NCBI GenBank assembly: GCA_002344215.1 | Contig: DDSV01000014.1 | Location: 1 to 64,000, forward strand | Length of the DNA: 64,000 nucleotides | Direction: 5' to 3' | Source: Akkermansiaceae bacterium UBA2381 | GTDB lineage: Bacteria > Verrucomicrobiota > Verrucomicrobiia > Verrucomicrobiales > DEV007 | Shown here: positions 1 to 8,340 of the stretch, one piece after another | Numbering within the stretch: position 1 is the stretch's first letter | Layout: each line of letters begins with the position of its first letter | The notes under the pieces: model-generated | Seen by the model: only the letters and a program-made list of their open reading frames with translations | Database searches by the model: none | What the model was told of the DNA's origin: nothing | Made by a program: the position numbers and the translations under genes

Positions 1-1
1 G

Positions 2-319
2 CTCGCCGCCGCCGATGTCGGCATTGCGATGGGGACAGGCACCGACATCGCGATGCAGAGTGCCGGGGTGACGCTCGTGAAGGGGGATCTCCGCGCCATC
101 GCCAAGGCGATTCATCTGAGCCGGGCGACCCTGCGAAACATCCGCCAGAATCTTGCCTTCGCCTTTCTCTACAATGCGCTCGGTATTCCGATTGCGGCCG
201 GTCTGCTTTATCCTTTTTTCGGGTTACTCCTCAGCCCCATGGTGGCCGGAGCCGCGATGAGCCTGAGTTCGGTCTCCGTGATTTCCAATGCGCTCAGGTT
301 GGGGCGGGTGAAATTGTAA
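2..319 (+). CDS. copA: Heavy-metal (Cu+-type) P1B ATPase, C-terminal fragment
   Basis: This is the 3' end of a gene that begins before the window; the frame is open from base 2. The visible 105 residues carry the end of the P-domain hinge (GIAMGTGTDIAMQSAG, where P1B ATPases read GxGTDxAxxxA) followed by the last two membrane helices, with the family-typical segment MSLSSVSVISNALRL near the end. P1B ATPases of this type pump monovalent copper or related soft metals out of the cytoplasm across the inner membrane. The metal-selective CPx motif and N-terminal binding domains lie outside the window, so the metal is inferred from the C-terminal helix pattern only. The nearest downstream gene is on the same strand after about 170 bases. 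Confidence 0.9.
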   Translation, partial: LAAADVGIAMGTGTDIAMQSAGVTLVKGDLRAIAKAIHLSRATLRNIRQNLAFAFLYNALGIPIAAGLLYPFFGLLLSPMVAGAAMSLSSVSVISNALRLGRVKL

Positions 320-491
320 GTGGGATGTTTCAGGTTTCAGGTTTGACTTCACTCCGTTTTGGACGGTTGACTTCACTTCGTTCCGTCTATCTCCGCTACG
401 CTTCGATTCGCTTGCCCTCCGGGCACCCATCTCGATTTTCTCGATTGTCTGTTTTCGCTGCGCTCCGGCTCAGGTTTCGCTTTTCCCCGCC
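320..491. repeat. Intergenic low-complexity stretch with TTTCAGGTTT repeats
   Basis: At 327-350 the spacer contains back-to-back copies of TTTCAGG followed by GTTTGACTTC, and a related GTTGACTTCACTTCGTT follows at about 366-382. A similar TTTCAGGTTTGAGGTTTCAAG run lies in another spacer at 20479-20516. No ORF, tRNA or convincing terminator is visible. It looks like a short degenerate spacer repeat rather than a gene remnant. Confidence 0.45.
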
Positions 492-1406
492 ATGATCTCT
501 CTTTTCAGAACCCTCAGCACTGTGCTCGCTGCGTCGTTCGCGCTTGCGTCTTTTTTCTATTCGAGCGCACGTGCCGCTGACCCTGACATCGGTACCATCA
601 CCCCCGATCTCGTCATCCCTCCGGTGACATCGGAGGTTCCTGCCGCCGGGAAGAGGGTGTTTTATCGCATGCCGGGAGACCCTGAATCAGTTCCTGAAAT
701 GGTGCTCTATCTGCCGAGCGACTGGTCGCCGGAGAAACGATACCCGGTTCTCGTTGAGTATGCCGGAAACGGAAACTACAAGAATGGCTTTGGAGACGTC
801 AGCACCGGTCGACCGGAGGGTAGCCAGCTTGGCTACGGACTTTCCGGAGGAGTGGGATACCTCTGGGTTTGTTTGCCCTTTCTGAATGACCCGGGCGATG
901 AACTTGCCGTCACCTGGTGGGGGGATCCTCCCCGGCATCAAGCTGATTCGACGGTGGCGTTCGCGAAGCGGGCCGTTCCGGAGATTTGCCGGCTCTTCTC
1001 GGGTGATCCCAAGCGGGTGATCCTCTGCGGATTTTCGCGGGGGGCGCTTGCCTGCAATGCGATCGGTCTGTTTGATGACGAAGTCGCGACACTTTGGCGA
1101 GGCTTTTTCTGTTACAGCCACTACGACGGGGTAAGAGAGCAGTGGCCCTATGCCGGGGCGAATCGGAAGTCGGCCAGGTTGAGGCTCCTTCGCCTCGGCG
1201 GACGACCTCAGTTCATCTGTCAGGAGAATTCGGTGGATGCAACGAAGCAGTATCTCCAGGACACCGGGGTGGCGGGGGACTTCACCTTCCACGTCACCGG
1301 TTTCAGGAACCACAATGACGGGTGGACCCTCCGGCCCTCACCGGCGCGTGAGGCGGCGAGAGCCTGGTTGCAGAGAGTCAGCCAGGGTGCTGCGTCCGGG
1401 CGTTGA
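492..1406 (+). CDS. Secreted alpha/beta-hydrolase (esterase/poly(3-hydroxybutyrate) depolymerase-like)
   Basis: A 304-residue protein with an N-terminal signal peptide (hydrophobic core about residues 8-22, probable cleavage after the ARA at 26-28), so it should act in the periplasm or outside the cell. The nucleophile elbow GFSRG places the catalytic serine at residue 182, and the late NHNDGW segment supplies a plausible catalytic histidine at 274. The fold order (strand, elbow, late histidine) fits serine esterases, including PHB-depolymerase-like and uncharacterised planctomycete/verrucomicrobial hydrolases. The substrate cannot be read from the sequence; carbohydrate esters are as likely as polyesters. 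It stands alone, convergent with the lipoprotein gene downstream. Confidence 0.7.
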   Translation: MISLFRTLSTVLAASFALASFFYSSARAADPDIGTITPDLVIPPVTSEVPAAGKRVFYRMPGDPESVPEMVLYLPSDWSPEKRYPVLVEYAGNGNYKNGFGDVSTGRPEGSQLGYGLSGGVGYLWVCLPFLNDPGDELAVTWWGDPPRHQADSTVAFAKRAVPEICRLFSGDPKRVILCGFSRGALACNAIGLFDDEVATLWRGFFCYSHYDGVREQWPYAGANRKSARLRLLRLGGRPQFICQENSVDATKQYLQDTGVAGDFTFHVTGFRNHNDGWTLRPSPAREAARAWLQRVSQGAASGR

Positions 1407-1467
1407 TTCCAAACTACCCTCCGGCTGAGGGCCCGGAGAGATAGGTTTCGAGACGGTTCCGGGGCTT

Positions 1468-2001
1468 TTAGTAGGGTGACCTTGAGTGCCCGCCGGGGTA
1501 GGATTCACGAGAGCGGCCCTGGCCGTATCCCGAGGGTGAGTTCCCGCGGTAGTAACCCTCGCGTGAATCCCTGCCACTCTCGTGGCGGCCATCGGAGTAG
1601 CTACGATTGCCGTATTGATAGGTGGTGGTAGTGGAAGTCCGGGGCCGGGTTTGGTAGGTCCCGTATCCGGAGCTTCCGCTGGAGCGCGGGCTGCGGGGCT
1701 GATACGCGCTTGATGACGAGTGCTGGCGGTAGTTACCTCCGTAGAGATATTGACCGTTGTGGAAGTAGCGGGTGGTATAGGCCCTGCCTCCGTAGGAATA
1801 GCGACCGCTTTCGTAACGTCCGCCCGCATAATATCGGTTGTTATAGTAGTAGGCGTTCCCCGAATAGTTCGGAGGGAGGGTGGCGTAGGTGACGTAGCCG
1901 CCTCCGCCTCCGGCATAGCCGTCGGAGACACAGGAACTGAGAACTGACGCCGCCACCAGGGGCAGGGCGATCAGAGCAAGGTAGTGAATAGGTGTTTTCA
2001 T
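1468..2001 (-). CDS. Gly/Tyr/Ser-rich lipoprotein
   Basis: A 177-residue protein with a lipoprotein signal: charged start, hydrophobic stretch and lipobox LSSC with the lipidated cysteine at residue 24. The mature part is low complexity, rich in Gly, Tyr, Ser and Arg, with repeated YYY, GGRYESGRYS-like blocks and no catalytic motif. It is probably anchored in the outer or inner membrane facing the periplasm; such proteins are often surface or matrix components, but the function is unknown. The start is the ATG directly before the lipoprotein signal. A copy of the shared 19-bp motif (2035-2053) ends 33 bases upstream, so I infer co-regulation with the stress genes at 52-60 kb. Confidence 0.65.
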   Translation of the reverse strand: MKTPIHYLALIALPLVAASVLSSCVSDGYAGGGGGYVTYATLPPNYSGNAYYYNNRYYAGGRYESGRYSYGGRAYTTRYFHNGQYLYGGNYRQHSSSSAYQPRSPRSSGSSGYGTYQTRPRTSTTTTYQYGNRSYSDGRHESGRDSREGYYRGNSPSGYGQGRSRESYPGGHSRSPY

Positions 2002-2034
2002 GGCTTGAGAGATAAGTCGGGAGGGAGGGCTTCT

Positions 2035-2053
2035 CTATGGGGTCATTCCCCCA
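2035..2053 (-). promoter_or_regulatory. Shared stress-motif copy upstream of the lipoprotein gene
   Basis: Read on the minus strand this is TGGGGGAATGACCCCATAG, 14 of 19 matches to the copy at 53599 (GTAGGGTTTGACCCCATAG), including all nine bases of the right half ACCCCATAG. It ends 33 bases before the start codon and points toward the gene. Promoter or operator role is inferred from position and recurrence. Confidence 0.6.
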
Positions 2054-2089
2054 GAAGGGGCCGGACACATCAGATCGTTCTTCCGCAGT

Positions 2090-2785
2090 TCACGAATGGA
2101 GCGCGAGTCCACCCCGGGGTGCCGGAGCAACCTGGACAGTGGTGCGGGGGAGAGTGAGGGAGAGACGACCTTCACTCCAGTTCACCTGCCTGATCCATTC
2201 CGCCGTGACCGCGATCCTGGATCCTAGCCACCAGTAGCGGGGCTCGACGATAAGGAAGCGGATTTTCCAGGTCTCGTCGTCGATGATGAAGTCTTTGATT
2301 TCGCCGATACTGCCGTCGGCGGCGTGGAGTTCGTGGCCGGTCACTTCGTGGACTCCGTGCACGTTGACGGGCCCGGGGTTCCGGCCTTCGCTGGCGGGAA
2401 ATGAAGTCGGCTCAGTCACCTGATCCCGGGTCGTGGGAGTTCTCCACGAAAGAAGCCCGCCACGGTAGAAGGGGATCGGTCTGCCGTCAGGGCGGCGATG
2501 GTGGCCTTGTCCCCCGCCGGTCTTCCGTATCAGGGTCGCGGGAGAGGGAGCATCGTTGATTTGTTGGTTGCTCAGGCGGGTCTTGAGGGATCTTTCGGAA
2601 TCGATCCGGCCGGTCAGGGACTCGGTGGGAATAAGAACCTGCCGGCCATTGAGCCACTTTCCGGTATCGGCGGCCAGGTAGCGTATCGTCCAGTCGTCGT
2701 CGAAATAGAGTTCGCGCAGGGGACCGATCCCGCCCTCGGGATTTTTCAGCGTGTATTCCCTCAGGGTTGTGGTGTTCATCAGCAT
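2090..2785 (-). CDS. Protein with two PRC-barrel domains
   Basis: A 231-residue soluble protein with two PRC-barrel-like units. The first, about residues 5-70, has GGIGPLRELYFDDDWTIRYL; the second, about 140-210, has DGSIGEIKDFIIDDETWKIRFL. Both show the family pattern of a glycine turn, an acidic FxxDDxxW segment and a beta strand. PRC barrels bind partner proteins or RNA and, in environmental bacteria, often occur in stress-induced envelope-associated proteins. The ATG at 2785 is chosen because PRC-barrel homology starts immediately after it; an in-frame TTG at 2857 with GGAGG just upstream is the alternative and would sit closer to the regulatory motif. No catalytic role is expected. Confidence 0.8.
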   Translation of the reverse strand: MLMNTTTLREYTLKNPEGGIGPLRELYFDDDWTIRYLAADTGKWLNGRQVLIPTESLTGRIDSERSLKTRLSNQQINDAPSPATLIRKTGGGQGHHRRPDGRPIPFYRGGLLSWRTPTTRDQVTEPTSFPASEGRNPGPVNVHGVHEVTGHELHAADGSIGEIKDFIIDDETWKIRFLIVEPRYWWLGSRIAVTAEWIRQVNWSEGRLSLTLPRTTVQVAPAPRGGLALHS

Positions 2786-2881
2786 GGCAGTAATGGTGCG
2801 AAGTTTTCCCGTTCCTCCAGCATGCCCTTCGCGGGTGCGGAAACGAACGGGAATCAACCTGCCTCCACGCGGATGAATCCT

Positions 2882-2900
2882 CGATAGGGGGTTACCCTAC
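2882..2900 (-). promoter_or_regulatory. Shared stress-motif copy upstream of the PRC-barrel gene
   Basis: On the minus strand this reads GTAGGGTAACCCCCTATCG, 14 of 19 matches to the copy at 53599, with the left half GTAGGGT intact. It lies 24 bases before the alternative TTG start or 96 before the preferred ATG, which leaves the gene start open. Confidence 0.55.
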
Positions 2901-2913
2901 TGAGGGTGAAACG

Positions 2914-4464
2914 TCAGGGCGCCGTCAGAAGAACATCTTCGGGGGATTCGGTGAGAACGAGACCCCTGAACTGGAACTCCTGCGGCTTCTCGTTCTTGTG
3001 TAACTGCAAACCGATGGGGGAGGCCCGGAGCATCGAGGCGTCATCGGTGAAATCAAAGATGAGTACCCCGTTGTTCACAAAACGGATGCGGTTTTCGATC
3101 ACAAGAATCTCGATCCGGTTCCAGTCGCCAATTTTCTCCGAGGTGGTCTTCAATGTTCCCTTGTGCCCCGGGGGAACGAGGCGGTTGCGGCGATAGGCGT
3201 CCCAGATCCCCCAGTCGTGACTGAACATCAGGAGGGGGCCCTTGAATCCAAAGGCGTTTCCTCCCGTGTCTTCGAAGCGTTCGCCGAGAGCGGCGACGGC
3301 GGAGTGCATGGTTGAGTGCTCCGCTGAAACTGTCTGCTTCACTTCAAAGAGAAGACGAAAGTTTCGATAGGATTTTTCGGTGAAGAGATAGGTGCTGGAG
3401 GGGACAGGCCCCGTGTTTCGGCCGGTGATGACTCCGTCGCCGGCGCTCCAGAATTCAGGAGCGCCCTGCCAGCCTTTGAGGTTCTGGCCGTTGAAGAGAA
3501 ACTGCGGGACTTCTTTTTCTGGAAGGGAGGTGGCGAGCCGGGCGATGTCCAGCGGCAGCCCCACCTTTGTCTGGGGGCGCTGATGTCCGACGTGGGTGAT
3601 CCAGGCATCGTGCAGGATCATCTGACGGGCATGGACTTTGGTGTATAGGGCAGGGTCGAGGGAGTCTATTTTCTCCGGATCTCTTCCGAGCCCGGCCAGG
3701 AGGCCCTTCGCGAGGATGCGGTGCCCTTCGTCATTCATGTGCACCCCGTCGGTTGAGAGAGTGAAGGCCGGATTGGTTTTTCGCTGTGCCTCGACATAGG
3801 CGAGGAGAGGGGTGCGGGTGTCGATGACTCCGTCGACCCGATCTCCCTGGGCGAGGATCCACTCCGCATAGCGGGCGAGGACTTCGGTATCGTAGTGCTC
3901 GTAGATTTCAACCCAACCGAACTTTTCCGCGTCGGCCTTGCGCAGTTGGTTTTTGCTTCGCAGGGGTTCCGGATCAAAGGGGGGAGGGGTGAGCAGGATG
4001 AGCGGAGCACCGGTCGCTTTCACCTTTTCGATGAGGGTGTTGATCCCGGCCTGATATTTCGCAAAACGATCCTCACTGAACGGATGATAAATTCCGTCGT
4101 TCATCCCGTAGCAGGCAAAGACGAGGTCCGGATGAACCTTTTCGAGGGCCCGGTCGAGTCGCTCGTGCACGTTGGGGCGGGGGAAGGGGTGGTCCGGCTC
4201 CGACAGGCCGGTGACCCCTTCGCTCGGGAGACCGAGGTTGATGAGTTCAAAGGACTCAGGAGAAACTCCTTCTGCGAGAAGGACGGCCTCAACCATGGAA
4301 ACGTAATAGCCCGCATGGGTGATGGAGTCGCCGAGGAAAAGGATCCGGCCCTCCAGCGGCCGCGGATTACCGGAGGCTGGCATCTGGAAAACGGCAAGCG
4401 CGGTTAGCGTGGCAATGATCGCAGGAGTCGGGCATTTGAAATGGCATAAGCTCATAGCCCTCAT
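2914..4464 (-). CDS. SGNH/GDSL hydrolase fused to a DUF1080 (LamG-like) domain
   Basis: A 516-residue exported protein. After a hydrophobic N-terminal segment (about 14-30) comes an SGNH hydrolase domain: GDS at 45-47 (nucleophile Ser47), the block III asparagine in YGMND (Asn122) and the DxxH catalytic pair in DGVH (Asp239, His242). Residues about 323-510 form a DUF1080 domain starting at LFNGQNLKGW, a concanavalin-like fold common in Planctomycetes and Verrucomicrobia and associated with sugar binding or 3-keto-glycoside hydrolysis. Together they suggest an esterase that deacylates a polysaccharide held by the second domain; the substrate is unknown. The gene diverges from the SPFH pair. 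Confidence 0.85.
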   Translation of the reverse strand: MRAMSLCHFKCPTPAIIATLTALAVFQMPASGNPRPLEGRILFLGDSITHAGYYVSMVEAVLLAEGVSPESFELINLGLPSEGVTGLSEPDHPFPRPNVHERLDRALEKVHPDLVFACYGMNDGIYHPFSEDRFAKYQAGINTLIEKVKATGAPLILLTPPPFDPEPLRSKNQLRKADAEKFGWVEIYEHYDTEVLARYAEWILAQGDRVDGVIDTRTPLLAYVEAQRKTNPAFTLSTDGVHMNDEGHRILAKGLLAGLGRDPEKIDSLDPALYTKVHARQMILHDAWITHVGHQRPQTKVGLPLDIARLATSLPEKEVPQFLFNGQNLKGWQGAPEFWSAGDGVITGRNTGPVPSSTYLFTEKSYRNFRLLFEVKQTVSAEHSTMHSAVAALGERFEDTGGNAFGFKGPLLMFSHDWGIWDAYRRNRLVPPGHKGTLKTTSEKIGDWNRIEILVIENRIRFVNNGVLIFDFTDDASMLRASPIGLQLHKNEKPQEFQFRGLVLTESPEDVLLTAP

Positions 4465-4632
4465 CGTTTCCTGTTCGGTCGATGATGAAAAGCAAAATTC
4501 ATTTTTGCAGGATCACTGATTCGTGTCCTGACTTTCCCGCCAATCGTCCCTGTGCCGGACGTGCCCTCGAATCGATGAGTGACGCAGATTTTGCTTGGAA
4601 TATTTCCAGACCGTGTGCACTCTTGTCGCACT

Positions 4633-5652
4633 ATGGGTTTCGCAATTGGAGTTATATTCGGCGGGGTCGCCTGGTTCATCGTTCGCTGTGTCCTGACCGG
4701 TTTTTTTACCGTCGAGCAGAATGAACGTGCGGTCATTACCACTCTTGGCCGGGCACAGCGGATCAAGGGTAAGACGACCCTCGATCTTCCCATCGCCGAT
4801 CATCTGAGCGACGATCACAAGAGCCGCTACTCCTACCCTCAGATGCGTGTCATCGGTCCTGGCGGGCCTTATGTGAAAATGCCCTGGCAGAAAGTCCACA
4901 AGGTCAGTATCGCAATCGAGACCGCCAGCATCGCTTACGATCCCGAGGACGCCACCGTCAACCAGAACTGGACCGTGCTCGAGGCGGTTTCCAAGGATCA
5001 ACTCAACATCGGGGTGACCGGCCAGCTTCGCTTCAAGGTCTCGGAACGCAATCTCTACGCCTACCTCTTCGGCGTGAAGAATCCGGTGGCCCACATCATG
5101 GGCTACTTCGTTTCCATCCTGCGCGAGCGCATCGCCAACTTCCAGGCGAAGCACGACGACGGGGTCAGCCTTGACAAGATCGACGACGCCATCATGGACG
5201 GCGACACTCCCCAGCTTGAAGGAGTGTCCATCAACGACCTGCGCAAGAATCTGAACGAGCTGAACGAGCAGATGAATACCGAATGTCTCAGTTCCGCCGC
5301 CCGCTACGGCATTGAACTGGATGCCTCGCTCATCACCGGGATCGATCCACCGACCGACATCGACTCGGCCCTAGCCGCGATCAACACGGCGCATAACGAA
5401 GTCTCCGCCGACATCAGTCTGGCCCAGGCCGAGGCCGATCAGAAAATCGAGCAGTCCAAGCGCGCCGTCGAGATCCAGACGATGCGCGTCCAGGCCGAGG
5501 TTGAGCCGCTCCTGCGGGTTGCCGGTGAGTTGAAAGCGCTTAAGCAGAACGGCGGACCCGCCACCCTGCAGGCCTACCTTCGCAACGTGAAACTCCAGCT
5601 CTTCCGCCGCGCCCGCCGCGTCATTTCCGACAATCCCTCCCTTTCCGCATGA
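4633..5652 (+). CDS. SPFH/Band 7 (stomatin/prohibitin-like) membrane protein, first of a pair
   Basis: A 339-residue protein with one N-terminal membrane helix (about residues 2-24), a Band 7 core beginning FFTVEQNERAVITTLGR, and a charged helical region about 255-310 (AEADQKIEQSKRAVEIQTMR) that should form a coiled coil. SPFH proteins assemble into ring-like scaffolds that organise membrane microdomains and modulate membrane proteases. The ATG at 4633 is preferred to one at 4579 because the membrane helix follows at once. The stop overlaps the start of the next SPFH gene in an ATGA, so the two are translationally coupled and may form a hetero-oligomer similar in principle to HflK/HflC, although the sequences are not close enough to call them that. 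Confidence 0.85.
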   Translation: MGFAIGVIFGGVAWFIVRCVLTGFFTVEQNERAVITTLGRAQRIKGKTTLDLPIADHLSDDHKSRYSYPQMRVIGPGGPYVKMPWQKVHKVSIAIETASIAYDPEDATVNQNWTVLEAVSKDQLNIGVTGQLRFKVSERNLYAYLFGVKNPVAHIMGYFVSILRERIANFQAKHDDGVSLDKIDDAIMDGDTPQLEGVSINDLRKNLNELNEQMNTECLSSAARYGIELDASLITGIDPPTDIDSALAAINTAHNEVSADISLAQAEADQKIEQSKRAVEIQTMRVQAEVEPLLRVAGELKALKQNGGPATLQAYLRNVKLQLFRRARRVISDNPSLSA

Positions 5653-6563
5653 ACTTTCTCACCGCCGCCTCCCTGACCTTTTTCGGTCTACTCATCGGGC
5701 TTCCCATCCTTCTCGGGATCCTCAAATATCTCTGCTGGTTCACCACGGTGAACGAGTGCCGTTGCAAAGTCTTTGTTCTTTTCGGCAAGGTCATCGGGGT
5801 CATTGATGAACCCGGGCTGCACATCACTCCCTTTTCCATCGGGCCCGGAGTCCTTCTCGTGCCCTTCTTTGGTAAGGTCCATACTCTCGACCTCCGCCTC
5901 GACCAGCGTTACCTGCGCAGTCGGCCTGTGAACTCGGAGGAGGGAACGCCGGTCGGTCTCGGCGTCTGGTACGAGATGCGGGTCAGCGATCCGGTCGCCT
6001 ATCTTTTCGAAAACACCGATCCGGAGGGTTCTCTCCAGGCCAACGTGACCAACACCACCGTGCGCAGCCTGAGCAACATGCCGCTCGACAACATGATGCG
6101 CAACCGCCACCAGATGAGCCGCGAGGTGCGGGCCGAGGTGTCGCCGAAGTCGGAGAGCTGGGGATACTCCCTCGGCTCGGTCTACATCCGCAAAGTCCAT
6201 TTCCGCGACGCGGCGATGATCCACCAGATCGAGCAGAAGGTCGTGAACCGGCTCCGTCAGGTCACCTCCGCGATCCGTCAGGCCGGGGACAACCAGGTCG
6301 ACATCATCAAATCCCGCGCCGAGCGAGAGGCCTCGATCGAGTTCGCCAAAGCCAACGCCGTAAGACCCCGTCTCGTCGGTGAAGCGCTCCGGACCGTCGG
6401 GGAGGACAAGGAGGTCATCGACACCCTTTTCAGTGTCCTCGAAACCCAGGAGATACTTTCCGGAAACGCCGAGGTCATCATAATGCCGAGTGGCTCCGGA
6501 TTCCTGCCCGCCCTCGAGGCGGAAAGGGATGTGCCGAGAACTCCGCCGGCGATCGGGGGATAA
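5649..6563 (+). CDS. SPFH/Band 7 membrane protein, second of a pair
   Basis: A 304-residue SPFH protein: membrane helix about residues 2-30, then a Band 7 core starting at FTTVNECRCKVFVLFGKVIG, and a C-terminal helix (about 195-240) rich in charged residues with the SRAEREASIEFAKANA segment typical of prohibitin-type tails. The paired order and the 4-base ATGA overlap with the upstream gene argue for joint assembly at a fixed ratio. No protease (FtsH, NfeD) gene is adjacent, so the partner cannot be named. Nothing resembling a terminator follows before the AT-rich spacer at 6564. Confidence 0.85.
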   Translation: MNFLTAASLTFFGLLIGLPILLGILKYLCWFTTVNECRCKVFVLFGKVIGVIDEPGLHITPFSIGPGVLLVPFFGKVHTLDLRLDQRYLRSRPVNSEEGTPVGLGVWYEMRVSDPVAYLFENTDPEGSLQANVTNTTVRSLSNMPLDNMMRNRHQMSREVRAEVSPKSESWGYSLGSVYIRKVHFRDAAMIHQIEQKVVNRLRQVTSAIRQAGDNQVDIIKSRAEREASIEFAKANAVRPRLVGEALRTVGEDKEVIDTLFSVLETQEILSGNAEVIIMPSGSGFLPALEAERDVPRTPPAIGG

Positions 6564-6800
6564 GTTCGAGTGGTGCCTTTTCAGGCGGATTAAACTTCAA
6601 TGCTGAGGTTATATGAATGCAGCATCAGGTGGCAAGGTCGGGTGATTAAGGCAAGATCCGGAAGCGGCGAGGAAATTTTGGGAATAGTGTCCGGCCTCAC
6701 ACGCTCAACCTACCGGCATTTTTAACCAGTCGATGCCCGCGTGAGCGCGCCGCAGGGGTTGTTGGTGATTGATCGCAGCCAACAAAGGAGAGAAAAATCA

Positions 6801-7598
6801 ATGTCACTGCTGAAACAAATTGCACTAAAGGCAACGGGTAACTGGGTCGTTCAAGAGCTGCTGGCTGTGAATGCCCGAACCTCTCAATACCTGATGGGTA
6901 TCGGATCCGGCGGCAATGTGAGGTTTAGTGGGGAGAAGGGGATCTTTCGTCTGCTGAAGCAAAAGGTGCGACCGCCGTACTGCATCTTTGATGTTGGCTC
7001 AAACCATGGTCAATTTCTCAAACTGACACTGGAGAGTGTCGGCAAAGTCGATTTCAAAGTTCACTGTTTTGAGCCCGGTCATGAGACATTTAAAATTCTT
7101 GTCGAGTCGGCCAAAGACGATTCACGTGTCAAATTAAACAATATCGGCCTGGGTAAAGAGAAGGGTGAAGTGTTGCTCTATTGTGAGAGTTTCGGTTCAG
7201 GACTGGCATCTCTAACGCAGAGAAAGTTGGACCATTTAAATATTGATTTCAGCAAATCAGAAACGATCGAGATCGACACGATTGACAACTACTGCCTGGA
7301 GAATTCGATCGGACATATCCATTTGCTAAAGATTGATATTGAAGGGCATGAGCTTGATGCTCTCCTGGGTGCAAGGGGGATGTTTGCCAGCAAATCTGTA
7401 GACATCGTTACCTTTGAGTTTGGTGGTTGCAATATTGACACACGAACGTTTTTTCAGGATTTCTGGCGATTCTTTAAGGAGGTGGATTTTGCCCTCTTCA
7501 GAGTCACTCCGTCGGGCTATTTGCACCCCCTTAAGTCATATAAGGAGATTTTCGAACAATTCAGGACGATCAATTTTCTAGCTTTGGCGAATCGCTAA
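6801..7598 (+). CDS. FkbM-family SAM-dependent methyltransferase
   Basis: A 265-residue methyltransferase. The SAM-binding motif I is IFDVGSNHG (about 62-70), and LKIDIEGHE (176-184) is the hallmark FkbM motif following the acidic strand. FkbM enzymes O-methylate sugars of surface polysaccharides or secondary metabolites. The start at 6801 is chosen over 6741 because AAAGGAG lies just upstream and the 20 extra residues look non-coding. The gene is visibly AT-richer than its neighbours (bases 7141-7200 hold 28 G/C of 60) and has non-coding spacers on both sides and no sugar genes nearby, which suggests horizontal acquisition. The substrate cannot be inferred here. Confidence 0.8.
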   Translation: MSLLKQIALKATGNWVVQELLAVNARTSQYLMGIGSGGNVRFSGEKGIFRLLKQKVRPPYCIFDVGSNHGQFLKLTLESVGKVDFKVHCFEPGHETFKILVESAKDDSRVKLNNIGLGKEKGEVLLYCESFGSGLASLTQRKLDHLNIDFSKSETIEIDTIDNYCLENSIGHIHLLKIDIEGHELDALLGARGMFASKSVDIVTFEFGGCNIDTRTFFQDFWRFFKEVDFALFRVTPSGYLHPLKSYKEIFEQFRTINFLALANR

Positions 7599-7734
7599 GG
7601 AGCCAGCTGCAGAAGGCGTGCAGCAACGCTGCTATTGGTCGCCAAAAGAGTTTCCTGTCACTCGACAACCTGCCCCGTTAGGCGCTCATTTGCGAGGTCC
7701 ACCCGGGAAGCACGGTGACCCGACGGTCACTTGA

Positions 7735-8316
7735 ATGACATCGATGAAGAGTAAGAAAACAGAAAAACAATTATTGCCGGAAAAAGGGGAGGAGTTGCTC
7801 AACCTCTTGAAAGCTCGCTTTGAGAAAAACGGGAGCCGTCATCCGGGGCTCGAATGGGCGCCAGTCGAAGCGAGACTGAGAAAGCATCCCGCCGGGCTAT
7901 GGTCGCTCCATGAAATGGAAAAGACCGGAGGAGAGCCGGATGTTGTCGGTCGGGAGAATGGAACAGGGGAATACCTCTTTGTCGATTGCTCGCCGGAGAC
8001 TCCGAAAGGTCGCACCCGCGTCTGTTACGACCGTGAAGGGCTCGACTCCCGGAAGGAGCATAAACCGGAAGACAGTGCGATGGATATGGCTGCGGCCATG
8101 GGAATCGAGCTACTCACGGAGGAACAGTATCGGGGATTGCAAGAACTTGGAGAATTCGATACCAAGACCTCAAGTTGGGTTAAAACCCCGGGGGAAATTC
8201 GGAATCTAGGCGGGGCCCTCTTCGGAGATCGGCGTTTCGGGCATGTCTTTATCTACCACAACGGAGCCCAGTCTTATTATGGTGTCCGGGGATTCCGGGG
8301 GATGCTGCGGGTCTGA
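7735..8316 (+). CDS. DUF4256 family protein
   Basis: A 193-residue soluble protein with the conserved features of DUF4256: RFEKNGSRHPGLEWAPVEARL near the start, the central GEYLFVDCSPETPKGRTRVCYDREGL region, and the C-terminal RFGHVFIYHNGAQSYYGVRGFRG block. The family is widespread in bacteria and has no established function; many database entries simply call it hypothetical. The length matches the usual full-length family members. An alternative ATG three codons inside is possible. It is followed by only about 25 bases before the convergent metallophosphatase gene. Confidence 0.8.
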   Translation: MTSMKSKKTEKQLLPEKGEELLNLLKARFEKNGSRHPGLEWAPVEARLRKHPAGLWSLHEMEKTGGEPDVVGRENGTGEYLFVDCSPETPKGRTRVCYDREGLDSRKEHKPEDSAMDMAAAMGIELLTEEQYRGLQELGEFDTKTSSWVKTPGEIRNLGGALFGDRRFGHVFIYHNGAQSYYGVRGFRGMLRV

Positions 8317-8340
8317 AATTTTTCGCTTTCTTAGAGACCA

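Noticed and set aside
7675..7690. GTTAGGC after the FkbM gene, resembling the end of an integron attC site
   Set aside because: No matching 5' core (RYYYAAC) and no attC-like imperfect palindrome between the gene and this site; no integrase gene in the window.
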